Shown: positions 1 through 8,168, numbered from the stretch's first letter. The stretch: 18,554 nt of DNA from DAOPYE01 sp035352715 (GCA_035352715.1 DAOPYE010000050.1:1-18554), one strand, 5' to 3'. Notes: generated by a model not told the origin, from the sequence alone. Program-made: numbers and translations.

Positions 1-1
1 G

Positions 2-49
2 CTGCTGTGGTGCTTGCGTCCGCTGATCCTGCGGCTCATGGCCGATTGA
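2..49 (+). CDS. Possible 3' end of an upstream gene (partial, left edge)
   Basis: Reading the plus strand from base 2 gives LLWCLRPLILRLMAD followed by TGA at 47-49. The peptide is leucine-rich and looks like the end of a membrane protein, but fifteen residues are too few to assign a family. If real, it converges on the PilT-like gene and overlaps its last codons by 14 bp. It could equally be chance reading of GC-rich sequence. The bases to the left of the window would settle it. Confidence 0.25.
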   Translation: MLWCLRPLILRLMAD

Positions 50-1619
50 GGGTTTCGCCCCTGGGATCCCACGCGATGTTGTTGCGCTTGAGCGTGGCCA
101 TGAAGCTTTCCTTGTCCGGGCACTTGGTGTAAGCCTCCATGTGATCCACGGTGCCCGACTGGATCAATTCCAGCAGCGCGTCGTTCATCAGCTTCTGGCC
201 GTAGGCGCGGCCGGTCTGCATGGAGCTGGGGATCTGGAAGTTCTTGCCCTCGCGGATGAGGTTGGCGATGGCGGGGGTGACGAACAGGCTCTCGATGGCC
301 GCGACACGGCCACCGCTGCTCTTTTTTAGCAGGATCTGGGAAATGCTCGCCTTCAGGCTGTCCGCCAGCATCACGCGGATCTGGGATTGGCGGTCCGACG
401 GGAACTGGTCCACGATGCGGTCGATGGTGCCCACGGCGCTGTTCGTGTGCAGCGTGCCGAACACAAGATGACCCGTGATGGCCGTCTCCAGAGCGATGGC
501 GATGGTTTCCAGGTCGCGCATCTCGCCCACCAGGACGATATCGGGATCCTCGCGCAGCGCCGCGCGCAGGCCGGATTTGAAGCTCTCCGTATGGGTGCCC
601 ACCTCACGCTGGTTCACCAGGCAGCGCTTTCGGGGATGCACGAACTCGATGGGATCCTCGATCGTCAGGATGTGATCGCTGCGGTTCTGGTTGGCCAGAT
701 CCAGAATGGCGGCCAGGGTGGTGGACTTGCCGCTGCCCGTGGGCCCCGTGACCAGCACGAGGCCTTTGGAGAGGTAGGCTAGCTGGCGGATGGGATCCGC
801 CAGGCCCAGCTTGTCCGGATCCGGGATCTGGTTGGGGATGACGCGGCAGACCAGGCCCGGCCCCACGCGATCCTCGAAGAAGTTCACACGCAGGCGGCAG
901 TTCCCTTGCTCGAAGTTGTAGGCGAAGTCGGCGTCGTGGCATTCACGGAAATGCTCCCAGGCGATGGGGGTGGCGATGGCTTCCATCACGGCCAGGATCT
1001 GGTTCGGTCCCAGGATGCCGAAGTCTCCCAGGTCCTGTAGATCGCCGTGGACGCGAACGATGGGGGTCTCGAACGCGCTGACGTGCAGATCCGACCCCTG
1101 GTGATCCAGCAGCGCCTGGAAAAGCCGATGGGCCAGGGCCGCGCCTTCCGGATCCTGGGTGGCCTGGATCTGGGGCCGGGTGGTCATGGGGTCCGCAGAC
1201 ATCGCGCTCGGAGCCTCGGCCGAAGGCGCGGGGATCGAAGGGCTTGGGATGGAAGGCGGCAAGGGCGGCGGCTCCACCGGGATATTGAGCGTGATGGCCG
1301 TGTCGCTGCGCCGGGGATCCGAGAGGGGCTGGGCATCGATGCAGATGCCCTGGGGCGTGCGTTCAATGCTGATCTGGAAGTGCTGGTCGCCGGCCTCGTA
1401 TTCGAACCGGGCTTCACCGCTGCTCAGCCAGCCGGCCTGGGCGCTGGTGGGGATCACCTCTCGCGCGAGCAGTTCCATCATCGTCGCCGGGACCGCCTGC
1501 GCTAGCAGTGGCTGGCTTCCGGTGGGCAGCTCCATGGTGGGCTTCTGTCCCGTCTCCAGGCGAAGCGACATCGCGCCTCGGCTGGCGGCGTGCACGAGAA
1601 GTTTGTCCAGCTGGGCCAT
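36..1619 (-). CDS. pilT: PilT-family type IV pilus retraction ATPase with an extra N-terminal domain
   Basis: This is a 527-residue secretion/pilus motor ATPase, predicted to power type IV pilus retraction at the inner membrane (twitching, DNA uptake, surface sensing). Seen in the protein: Walker A GPTGSGKS at 292-299, Asp box LTIEDPIEF at 318-326, Walker B with VGEMRD at 360-369, His box TGHLVFGTLHTN at 382-393, and AIANLIREG near 450, which matches the PilT-type AIRNLIRE motif. Typical PilT is about 350-370 residues. The extra length is a PilT-N-like segment at 1-97 and a proline/serine-rich linker at about 115-150, ahead of the usual N-domain (about 160-275). The start at 1619 is chosen because GGAG lies 7 bases upstream. 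The in-frame ATG at 1643 falls inside a likely -10 box. A PilU-like or other PilT paralogue role is possible. Confidence 0.85.
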   Translation of the reverse strand: MAQLDKLLVHAASRGAMSLRLETGQKPTMELPTGSQPLLAQAVPATMMELLAREVIPTSAQAGWLSSGEARFEYEAGDQHFQISIERTPQGICIDAQPLSDPRRSDTAITLNIPVEPPPLPPSIPSPSIPAPSAEAPSAMSADPMTTRPQIQATQDPEGAALAHRLFQALLDHQGSDLHVSAFETPIVRVHGDLQDLGDFGILGPNQILAVMEAIATPIAWEHFRECHDADFAYNFEQGNCRLRVNFFEDRVGPGLVCRVIPNQIPDPDKLGLADPIRQLAYLSKGLVLVTGPTGSGKSTTLAAILDLANQNRSDHILTIEDPIEFVHPRKRCLVNQREVGTHTESFKSGLRAALREDPDIVLVGEMRDLETIAIALETAITGHLVFGTLHTNSAVGTIDRIVDQFPSDRQSQIRVMLADSLKASISQILLKKSSGGRVAAIESLFVTPAIANLIREGKNFQIPSSMQTGRAYGQKLMNDALLELIQSGTVDHMEAYTKCPDKESFMATLKRNNIAWDPRGETLNRP

Positions 1620-1641
1620 GTCTGATCTCCGGGGGTAGCCC

Positions 1642-1647
1642 ATTCTA
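1642..1647 (-). promoter_or_regulatory. Candidate -10 box of the PilT-like gene
   Basis: Read on the minus strand the hexamer is TAGAAT, one mismatch from TATAAT. It would place transcription start near 1635, about 16 bases before the chosen start codon, with the GGAG ribosome site in between. No convincing -35 element is seen. Its overlap with the alternative ATG at 1641-1643 argues against the longer protein. Confidence 0.4.
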
Positions 1648-1688
1648 TCCCAGGGCAGGTCTGTTCCGGGGGAGGCCTCGCTTGAGGC

Positions 1689-1694
1689 TACACT
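1689..1694 (+). promoter_or_regulatory. Candidate -10 box of sucCD (TACACT)
   Basis: TACACT lies 25 bases before the sucC TTG start, leaving a short leader that contains the GGAGG ribosome site. The same octamer CTACACTC also occurs before mqnA and paaK. A 5-bp inverted repeat (GCCTC at 1675-1679, GAGGC at 1684-1688) abuts it and could be an operator or chance. No clear -35 is seen. Confidence 0.4.
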
Positions 1695-1719
1695 CCACAG
1701 ACGAGATCCGGAGGCGGGT

Positions 1720-2910
1720 TTGGATATTCACGAATACCAGGCCAAGGAGCTGCTTCGCGCCCATGGCGTCGCGACCGCACGCGAGCAACTGGCCGGGAGT
1801 TCGGAGGAGGCCCGGGCGCTCGCGGTCGCCTATGGCGGAAGGCTCGTGCTGAAAGCCCAGATCCATGCCGGGGGCCGCGGCCGGGCCGGAGGCGTGAAGA
1901 TCGCCGAGACGCCCGATGAGGCCGCTCGGATCTGGAGCCAGATGATGGGCATGACGCTGGTGACGTCACAAACAGGGCCTGCGGGGCGCAGGGTTCGCAG
2001 GATCCTCGCCGCCGAGCCGGTCGCCACGGCGCGCGCGTTCTACCTGGGCCTGACGGTGGATCGCTCCATCGGTCGCGTCGTCCTGGCCGCCAGCGCCGAA
2101 GGCGGCGTCGAGATCGAGGAGGCCACCCGAAGCTCGCCGGGCAGCGTATGGCGGGCGGAGATCGATCCGATGGTCGGATGCACGCCGCAGATGGCGGAAG
2201 TCCTGGGGCGCGGCCTGGGGCTGGACGCAGGGCTGGTGGAGACCTGGAAGGCGATGGTCGTCCGGCTGTACGGCCTTTTCATCGAAAAGGACTGTTCGCT
2301 GCTGGAGATCAATCCTTTGGTCCAGACACCGGAAGGCGCGCTGATCGCGCTGGACGCCAAGATGAGCTTCGACGACAACGCGCTGATCCGGCAGCCCGAG
2401 ATCCAGTGCCTGCGCGACGCCAGCGACGATGTGCCCCAGGAGATCGAGGCCTCGCGCCTGGGGATGAGCCTCGTCAAGCTGGAGGGCGAGATCGGCTGCA
2501 TGGTGAATGGCGCGGGGCTGGCGATGGCCACCATGGATCTCATCCAGCTGTGCGGGGGTCGGCCCGCGAACTTCCTGGACGTGGGCGGCGGCGCCAGCGA
2601 GGACGCGGTGCGCCATGCGTTCCGTCTTCTGCTTCAGGATGCCGCCGTGAAGGTCATCCTCGTCAACATCTTCGGCGGCATCATGCGCTGCGACGCCGTG
2701 GCGGCAGGCATCGTGAACGCCCTGCGGGAATCCGGCGCGCGCGTGCCGGTGGTGGTGCGCCTGGATGGCACGAACCGGGCGGAAGGAAGGCGCATCCTGC
2801 GCGAGAGCGGTCTGGAGCTGGTGGTCGCGGAGACGTTTCAGGAAGCGGCGGAGCGAGCCGTGTCCCTGACGACGGAAAGAATGCGGCAATCGCCCGGGGG
2901 GACGCCATGA
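1720..2910 (+). CDS. sucC: Succinate-CoA ligase (ADP-forming) subunit beta
   Basis: The beta subunit of succinyl-CoA synthetase interconverts succinyl-CoA and succinate with phosphorylation of ADP or GDP in the TCA cycle (cytoplasm). At 396 residues it is close to the usual 388-400. Seen: the MDIHEYQAKELL opening, the ATP-grasp loop GGRGRAGGVK at 51-60, likely Mg ligands N198 (in EINPL) and D212 (in LDAK), and the carboxy CoA-ligase block with IGCMVNGAGLAMATMD from 258, FLDVGGGA at 285-292 and LVNIFGGIMRCD at 314-325. The start is TTG at 1720, preceded by GGAGG with a 5-base gap. An upstream ATG is not available in a sensible position. The stop overlaps the sucD start in ATGA, so the two subunits are translationally coupled. 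Malate-CoA ligase beta is a close relative but less likely with this motif set. Confidence 0.96.
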   Translation: MDIHEYQAKELLRAHGVATAREQLAGSSEEARALAVAYGGRLVLKAQIHAGGRGRAGGVKIAETPDEAARIWSQMMGMTLVTSQTGPAGRRVRRILAAEPVATARAFYLGLTVDRSIGRVVLAASAEGGVEIEEATRSSPGSVWRAEIDPMVGCTPQMAEVLGRGLGLDAGLVETWKAMVVRLYGLFIEKDCSLLEINPLVQTPEGALIALDAKMSFDDNALIRQPEIQCLRDASDDVPQEIEASRLGMSLVKLEGEIGCMVNGAGLAMATMDLIQLCGGRPANFLDVGGGASEDAVRHAFRLLLQDAAVKVILVNIFGGIMRCDAVAAGIVNALRESGARVPVVVRLDGTNRAEGRRILRESGLELVVAETFQEAAERAVSLTTERMRQSPGGTP

Positions 2911-3824
2911 GCGTGTTGATCGGACGCGACACGAAGCTGATCGTGCAAGGCCTCACGGGCCGCGAAGGGCGCTTTCACGCCCATGCCTGCCGGGAGTACG
3001 GCACCAGCGTGGTGGGCGGCGTGACGCCCGGAAAGGGCGGTGCAGTGGTGGATGGATTCCCCATCTTCGACACGGTTCGACAGGCGATGTCGCAAACCGG
3101 GGCCGACGCCAGCCTGATCTTCGTTCCGCCCCTGCAGGCTGCGGGCGCCATCCATGAGGCGATGGTGGCGGGCATCGGCTTGATCGTATGCATCACCGAG
3201 GGCATCCCGGTGCTGGACATGGTGCGCGTGAAGCGGGCGCTGCAGGATCATCCCGCCTGTCGCCTGGTGGGGCCGAACTGTTCCGGCATCATCTCGCCGG
3301 GGCAGGCCAAGGCGGGCATCATGCCGGGCAATATCCACATGCCCGGACCCGTGGGCATCGTTTCCCGCTCGGGCACCCTGACCTACGAGGCCGCGGCCCA
3401 GCTCAGCGCGCTGGGCATCGGGCAGAGCACCTGCATCGGCATCGGCGGGGATCCCATCGTTGGGATGAGCCACCGGGATGCTCTGGCGCTGTTCGAAGCG
3501 GATCCCGACACCCGCGCGGTCTTGATGATCGGCGAGATTGGGGGCGACTCCGAGGAAGCCGCGGCGCGGTGGGCCCAGGATCACATGACGAAGCCGGTGG
3601 CGGCGTTCATCGCCGGGCGCGCCGCCCCGCCGGGAAGGCGCATGGGACACGCCGGGGCCATCATCGGTGGCAACGGAAACGGCAGTGCCGCCGAAAAAAT
3701 GGCGCGCCTGCGGGAAGCCGGGATCACCGTGGTGGATTCTCCGGCCGAACTTGGGGTCACCGTTGCGCGCCTGCTGGAGCCGGATCAGCCTGCGGCAGCC
3801 GCCGCGAAGGGCCGCAGCAGGTGA
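2907..3824 (+). CDS. sucD: Succinate-CoA ligase subunit alpha
   Basis: The alpha subunit binds CoA and carries the phosphohistidine that relays phosphate between succinyl phosphate and the nucleotide. At 305 residues it is slightly longer than the usual 289-300. Seen: MSVLIGRDTKLIVQGLTGREG at the start, the VGPNCSGI motif at 121-128, MIGEIGG at 207-213, and the active-site GHAGAIIGG at 247-255 with His248. The frame stays open far upstream, but only the ATG at 2907, overlapping the sucC stop, gives the family start. The extra length is a low-complexity tail (PAAAAAKGRSR) encoded in the 40 bp shared with the convergent ROK gene. Confidence 0.96.
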   Translation: MSVLIGRDTKLIVQGLTGREGRFHAHACREYGTSVVGGVTPGKGGAVVDGFPIFDTVRQAMSQTGADASLIFVPPLQAAGAIHEAMVAGIGLIVCITEGIPVLDMVRVKRALQDHPACRLVGPNCSGIISPGQAKAGIMPGNIHMPGPVGIVSRSGTLTYEAAAQLSALGIGQSTCIGIGGDPIVGMSHRDALALFEADPDTRAVLMIGEIGGDSEEAAARWAQDHMTKPVAAFIAGRAAPPGRRMGHAGAIIGGNGNGSAAEKMARLREAGITVVDSPAELGVTVARLLEPDQPAAAAAKGRSR

Positions 3825-4978
3825 TGCAGCACCATGGCGGCGGCGCCGATGGAGACGGCGTTCTGTCCATGGGGAGACACGCAGACCTCGGGGGCGGGCA
3901 AGCCCGCGTCGTCCGCATAGCTCTGCAGGCTTTCCAGGGCCGCTTCCATAAAGACGGCTCCCAGATTGCAGGTGGGGCCCCCGACGACCATGCGGCCGGG
4001 GTTGAAGGCGGTCCACAGATTTTGCAGCAGGATGCCGAGGTGGTGGCCGGCGTCCACGATAGCCCGGACGGCTTCCGGATCGTTCTGGTGGGCCAGCTGG
4101 ACCAGTTTCTCAGGGTTGCGGTGGCAGCTCGCCACCCGATCACAGATGGCGCGCAGCCCGATGAACGCTTCGGCGCAGCCCTTCCGGCCGCAGGAGCAGC
4201 GGGGGCCATCCACCTGCAGGATGGAGTGGCCGACTTCACCGGCAAAGCCATCGCATCCCGTGAACAGCCGGTCGTTGGCGATGATGCCCGCGCCCACGCC
4301 CACGCCGAGGCTGATGTAGATCAGAGGTTCGGCCACGGGGCGTTCTCCGAACTCGAACGCGCCGAGCGCTGCCACGTCCGCCTCGTTCTGCACGAAGATG
4401 GGGCAAGCCTCCAGGCCGCACCGCTCGAGCACGGGCCGCAGCTGGTCCGCGAGGTGCAGGTTCCGCCAGCCCAGGTTCGGAGCCACCTTGAGCAGGCCCG
4501 TGGCCTGATCCACCGCGCCGGGAACTCCCAGGCCCAGGCCCAGGATCTGTCGTTCAGCTGCGATCATGCGCGACGCACATCCCGTGATGAGCGCCGCGAG
4601 TTCTTTCAAGATCATCTCTTGGGAGGGCGGTTCGAGGATGGTGGTGGAACAGACATCCAGCAGCTCTCCCTCCAACGAAACCGCGACCACGCGGATCCGG
4701 TCCACCTCGATCTCGCCGCCGAGGATCGCCATCTGGTCATGGGAAAGAAAAAGCGGCGTCGGGCGGCGGCCCAGGGCACCCGTGGTCTGAGCTGAACCCT
4801 CCGCCAGCCAACCTTCATCAATGAGTTCCTGGACCAGGAGGCTCACCGTGGATTTCGTGAGGCCGGTATGCTTCGCCAGATCCGCGCGCGAGAGCGCAGG
4901 CCGCCGCTGAACCGCACGGACCAGTGCCATTCGATTGATCTGTTTGAGAAGACTCTGGTCGCCCGTGATGCTCGTCAT
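3785..4978 (-). CDS. ROK family transcriptional regulator (XylR/NagC/Mlc type)
   Basis: This 397-residue ROK protein has an N-terminal winged helix-turn-helix (about 13-65; ALSRADLAKHTGLTKSTVS) and a sugar-kinase-like fold. It probably represses or activates sugar genes in response to a sugar or sugar phosphate. Seen: the ROK zinc site with H251 and C261, C263, C268 in CSCGRKGC, and NEADVAALGAFEFG at 198-211. ROK glucokinases have a catalytic aspartate after the first Asn (ND); here it is Glu (NE), as in many ROK repressors, so kinase activity is doubtful. The ATG at 4978 aligns with the family start, although no ribosome site is visible. A GTG at 5035 in the same frame adds 19 residues unlike the family. 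It lies 143 bp downstream of manA on the same strand, suggesting a sugar-linked role. Confidence 0.88.
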   Translation of the reverse strand: MTSITGDQSLLKQINRMALVRAVQRRPALSRADLAKHTGLTKSTVSLLVQELIDEGWLAEGSAQTTGALGRRPTPLFLSHDQMAILGGEIEVDRIRVVAVSLEGELLDVCSTTILEPPSQEMILKELAALITGCASRMIAAERQILGLGLGVPGAVDQATGLLKVAPNLGWRNLHLADQLRPVLERCGLEACPIFVQNEADVAALGAFEFGERPVAEPLIYISLGVGVGAGIIANDRLFTGCDGFAGEVGHSILQVDGPRCSCGRKGCAEAFIGLRAICDRVASCHRNPEKLVQLAHQNDPEAVRAIVDAGHHLGILLQNLWTAFNPGRMVVGGPTCNLGAVFMEAALESLQSYADDAGLPAPEVCVSPHGQNAVSIGAAAMVLHHLLRPFAAAAAG

Positions 4979-5121
4979 AAAGGGGGAAAGGTTCCAATCG
5001 GATGAACAGGTCGCAATACAGAGACCTCGGCGCACCCAGCTTCTCTGTCGGAGGATTCCAAGCTAGCACCATATGGCCGAATTGACCTCAGGGATATGCC
5101 GGCGCTTGGCGATGCTTTCGG

Positions 5122-6303
5122 CTACAGGTCTGACCAGGCGCGGTAGGCGACGCCTTGGACAGTCGCTGTCACGTCCGACTGGGATGGGGCCTGGAGCTGG
5201 GAGGAATCGGTCCCAGCGGGCAGGATGACGGCGCTCTGGCCCTTGGCCAGTTCCAGCACATCCGCGCCCTGGCGCAGGGTGACGCGGCCTTCGGTCACGA
5301 GCAGGATCCATGGACGCGTCGCCGGGCCAAGCCGGAAGGTCTGGTTCAGTCCCTTCAGACAGCCCAGGCGGAAATCCGGCACGGGCGGCGTGAAGACCGC
5401 CTCGTCGCTGGCGGAGGTCTCGGGCCGCAGGATGTGGGGCGCGCGCGCTTCGAAGACCACGATCCGCTCCAGTTCGTCCTTGTCGATGGCCTTGGTCGTC
5501 AGGCCCCCGCGCAGCACATTATCGCTGGCGGCCATCAGCTCCAGGCCAAAGCCCTCCAGGTAGGCATGCAGGCAACCGGCAGGCGTGAAGAGGGCCTCGC
5601 CGGGTTCCAGGCGGAACAGGTTCAGGATCAGGAGGAACAGGATGCCGGGATCCCCGGGATGGCTCATGGCCAGCTTGGCCAGCCATGGCGCCCGTTCTGA
5701 ATCCCACCGCGAGGCGGCGTCCAGCAGGATGGCCTCCTGGGGCCGCCAAGCCATGTGATCCGCGTCCAATGCGGCGTGGGTCAGGGCCTGCAGTCCACCT
5801 CTCGCGAGCGCGGCGTCCAGCGCATCCAGCAGGGGCAAGGGCCCGGCGGCCAAGCCCCTCAAGGTTAGGAAATCCGCGCGGATGGCCTCGGTGGCTCGGA
5901 AGCCCGCCAGACCGAAGAACGGTGCGAAGAGGGCGGTGATGACTTCCGGTTTGTGGTTGGGATCCTTGTAGTTGCGGCGAGGGTCCGCGAGGGGCACGCC
6001 GCGCTCGTTCTCCTGGCGGAAGCCATCCCGGGCCTGGGTCAGGTTCGGGTGGGCCTGGATGGAGAGCGCTTTGGCCGCGGCGAGCAGCTTCATGAGATAG
6101 GGCAGGCCCTGCGCCGTGAGATCGCGAAGATCCTTCGGACCTTCAGGGGTGCTTGTCTGCGATGGACCGCCGGGATGCGTTCCCATCCATGCCTCGGCGA
6201 CGGGTTGCCCGCTTCGATGGGGCACGCCGAGGAAATCCGGGATCAGAGCGGCGTGCCCCCAGTCGTAGCACTTGATCGGGTTGGTCAGGGGATGCATGGC
6301 CAT
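5122..6303 (-). CDS. manA: Mannose-6-phosphate isomerase, class I
   Basis: The enzyme interconverts mannose 6-phosphate and fructose 6-phosphate (cytoplasm), linking mannose use or GDP-mannose supply for polysaccharides to glycolysis. At 393 residues it is a full-length type I enzyme with a cupin fold. Zinc ligands expected for the family are all visible: Q83 and H85 in LSIQAHPN, E120 in NHKPE, and H246 in PAGCLHAYLEG. The signature ELMAASDNVLRGGLTTK is at 255-271. Start at 6303; a second ATG at 6297 is possible, and neither has a strong ribosome site. The gene lies 37 bp after the ACT gene and 143 bp before the ROK gene, all on one strand. A TATACC hexamer near 6310-6320 on the minus strand could be its own weak promoter. 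Confidence 0.93.
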   Translation of the reverse strand: MAMHPLTNPIKCYDWGHAALIPDFLGVPHRSGQPVAEAWMGTHPGGPSQTSTPEGPKDLRDLTAQGLPYLMKLLAAAKALSIQAHPNLTQARDGFRQENERGVPLADPRRNYKDPNHKPEVITALFAPFFGLAGFRATEAIRADFLTLRGLAAGPLPLLDALDAALARGGLQALTHAALDADHMAWRPQEAILLDAASRWDSERAPWLAKLAMSHPGDPGILFLLILNLFRLEPGEALFTPAGCLHAYLEGFGLELMAASDNVLRGGLTTKAIDKDELERIVVFEARAPHILRPETSASDEAVFTPPVPDFRLGCLKGLNQTFRLGPATRPWILLVTEGRVTLRQGADVLELAKGQSAVILPAGTDSSQLQAPSQSDVTATVQGVAYRAWSDL

Positions 6304-6340
6304 GGATCTTGGTATATCACGCTCGATGGGGCCGGCCGGT

Positions 6341-6772
6341 TCAGCCGTTCTGGATGGTGTTGCAGCTCAGGATCGTGCAATCGCCTTCCTTTAGCGCTTC
6401 GCGCGCCGCGGCCAGATCCTCGAACCGGAAGATCATGATGGGCTGCGATTCGTGCTTGCCGCTGAGGGCGTACATGTACTCGATGTTGATTTCGTGGCGG
6501 CTGAGGATATCCAGCAGGCGCAGCAGGGAGCCGGGTTTGATATCCACGGCGACGGGCAGCACCTCGGTCTTCGAGGACGTGATGTGTTCGCGGCGCAGCG
6601 CGGCGAAGGCGGCCTCGGGGCGGTCCACGATGAGCCGCAGGATGCCGAAATCCCGCAGCTCCGCGATGGTCAGGGTCACGATGTCGATCTGCTCGTTAGC
6701 CAGCACCTGAAGGACGTGTTCCAGGCGGCCAGGCTTGTTTTCCAGGAAGACGGAAAGCTGCGTGAGGTGCAT
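6341..6772 (-). CDS. Tandem ACT domain protein
   Basis: This 143-residue protein is made of two ACT (amino-acid-binding regulatory) domains, about 1-68 and 70-140. The first opens LTQLSVFLENKPGRLEHVL, and the second contains VDIKPGSLLRLLDILSRHEINIEYMY. No catalytic domain is attached, so it likely senses an amino acid or related ligand and acts on a partner protein. It starts 21 bp after the paaK stop on the same strand, with AAGG 8 bases before the ATG. Stand-alone tandem ACT proteins are commonly encoded beside phenylacetate-CoA ligase genes, so regulation of aryl-CoA or aromatic amino acid metabolism is the natural inference. The ligand cannot be read from sequence. Confidence 0.88.
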   Translation of the reverse strand: MHLTQLSVFLENKPGRLEHVLQVLANEQIDIVTLTIAELRDFGILRLIVDRPEAAFAALRREHITSSKTEVLPVAVDIKPGSLLRLLDILSRHEINIEYMYALSGKHESQPIMIFRFEDLAAAREALKEGDCTILSCNTIQNG

Positions 6773-6793
6773 AGAGATCCTTGTGCGGATGGG

Positions 6794-8098
6794 CTACGAG
6801 AGATGGCGCCGGTCGATGACGCGCTGGGCCTTGCCCTGGCTGCGCTCGATGGAGCGCGGCTCCACCAGCGTCACCTTGGCGGAGATGCCCAGGATGCTGC
6901 GCATGCGGGCGGCGATCTTGCCGGAGAGGGCTTCCAGTACCTTCATCTCGTCCGAGAACAGCGCTTCGTCCACCTCCACGCGCACTTCGATGTTGTCCAG
7001 CGCGCCCTGGCGGTCCACGACGATCTGATAGTGGGGCTCCACGCCATCGACTTCCATGAGCAGGGCCTCGATCTGGGACGGGAAGACGTTCACGCCGCGG
7101 ATGATCAGCATGTCGTCGCTGCGGCCGCGCACCTTTTCCATCTTCACGAGGGTGCGCCCGCAGGAACATCCATCGCGGTACAGGCGCGTGATATCCCGGC
7201 TGCGGTAGCGGATGACGGGGCAGCATTCCTTGGTTAGCGACGTGTAGACGATCTCGCCGGCCTCGCCTTCGGGCAGGACCTCGCCCGTTGCGGGATCGAT
7301 GATCTCGACCAGGAAGTGGTCCTCGAAGACGTGGAGACCGCTTTTCGCGCTGCATTCGCAGGCGACGCCGGGGCCGATGACTTCGGACAGGCCGTAGATA
7401 TCGAATGCGTCGATGCCCAGCGCGCGCTCGATTTCCTGCCGCATCCCTTCGGTCCAGGGCTCGGCCCCGAAGATGCCGCGCTTCAGCTTGGTCTTGCGGA
7501 AATCGAAATCGGGCATGTGCTTGGCCGCGTAATCGGCCAAGTTGATGGCATAGGAAGGCGTGCAGGCCAGCATCGTGGTGCCGAAATCGCGCATGATCAT
7601 CAGCTGGCGATCGGTGTTGCCCCCGGAGATGGGCACCACCGTCGCGCCGATCTTTTCCGCGCCGTAGTGGGCCCCCAGCCCTCCCGTGAAAAGGCCGTAG
7701 CCGTAGGCCACCTGGATGATGTCCTCATCGGATCCGCCGGCCGCAGCGATGGTGCGCGCCATGAGCGTGGCCCACAGATCCAGATCGTTGCGCGTGTAGC
7801 CCACCACCGTAGCGTTGCCTGTGGTGCCCGAGGAGGAGTGCAGCCGGATGACCTGCTTCATGGAGGTGGCGAACAGGCCGAAGGGCGCGTTCTGCCGCAT
7901 CGTCTGCTTGGTGAGGAATGGCACGCGCCGCAGATCGTCCAGGCTGCGCAGCTGGTCCGGATGGAACCCCGCGTCGCTGAAGGCCTTGTGGTAGTGCGCG
8001 TTGTTCTCGAAAGCGTGGCGCACGGAATGGCGCAGGCGCTCCAGCTGGAGTTCCCTGCGCTTGGCGGGGGCCATGGTTTCAAATTCCGGGCTGAACAT
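6794..8098 (-). CDS. paaK: Phenylacetate-CoA ligase (AMP-forming)
   Basis: The enzyme activates phenylacetate or a related aryl acid to its CoA thioester using ATP (AMP and PPi formed), via an adenylate in the cytoplasm. At 434 residues it matches the PaaK family length. Seen: phosphate-binding loop SSSGTTGN at 88-95, YGLSE at 235-239, hinge region GRSDDMLIIRGVNVFP at 325-340, and the C-terminal catalytic lysine K423 in SQGKAQRV. Paired cysteines (CEC at 247-249, CSC at 311-313) sit in the family's usual places. ATG at 8098 has AGAGG about 6 bases upstream. It is the first gene of the minus-strand run paaK-ACT-manA-ROK. Family members also act in arylacetate/indoleacetate formation from aromatic amino acid breakdown, so the exact substrate is open. 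Confidence 0.93.
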   Translation of the reverse strand: MFSPEFETMAPAKRRELQLERLRHSVRHAFENNAHYHKAFSDAGFHPDQLRSLDDLRRVPFLTKQTMRQNAPFGLFATSMKQVIRLHSSSGTTGNATVVGYTRNDLDLWATLMARTIAAAGGSDEDIIQVAYGYGLFTGGLGAHYGAEKIGATVVPISGGNTDRQLMIMRDFGTTMLACTPSYAINLADYAAKHMPDFDFRKTKLKRGIFGAEPWTEGMRQEIERALGIDAFDIYGLSEVIGPGVACECSAKSGLHVFEDHFLVEIIDPATGEVLPEGEAGEIVYTSLTKECCPVIRYRSRDITRLYRDGCSCGRTLVKMEKVRGRSDDMLIIRGVNVFPSQIEALLMEVDGVEPHYQIVVDRQGALDNIEVRVEVDEALFSDEMKVLEALSGKIAARMRSILGISAKVTLVEPRSIERSQGKAQRVIDRRHLS

Positions 8099-8168
8099 CG
8101 ACGACCTCTTGGGACAACCTTGTGCGAGCGGGAAGAATTCGCTTCGGCGGATCAGAAATGCTTTGTCG

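Noticed and set aside
1620..1643. Longer start (MGYPRRSD) for the PilT-like ATPase
   Set aside because: The ATG at 1643 lies within the probable -10 box TAGAAT, while the ATG at 1619 has a well-spaced GGAG.
1966..2889. A 307-codon minus-strand open frame antisense to sucC
   Set aside because: His/Arg/Gln-rich shadow of the sucC codons with no family resemblance.
2148..2906. Long in-frame 5' extension of sucD overlapping sucC
   Set aside because: The extension is out-of-frame reading of sucC and not protein-like. The sucD family start is the ATG at 2907 coupled to the sucC stop.
2838..4016. A 392-codon minus-strand open frame antisense to sucD
   Set aside because: Low-complexity Arg/Gly/His-rich translation, no start signal, and it covers the conserved sucD coding frame.
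3188..4795. A 535-codon plus-strand open frame antisense to the ROK gene and part of sucD
   Set aside because: Its translation is Gly/Arg/His-rich without any recognisable domain, and both overlapped genes have clear family motifs. Long antisense frames are expected at this GC content.
4979..5121. Repeats TTGGAATCC and TTGGAACC upstream of the ROK gene as possible operators
   Set aside because: Two short imperfect copies about 60 bp apart do not resemble known ROK operators and could be chance. Nothing else is seen in this 143-bp gap beyond weak hexamers.
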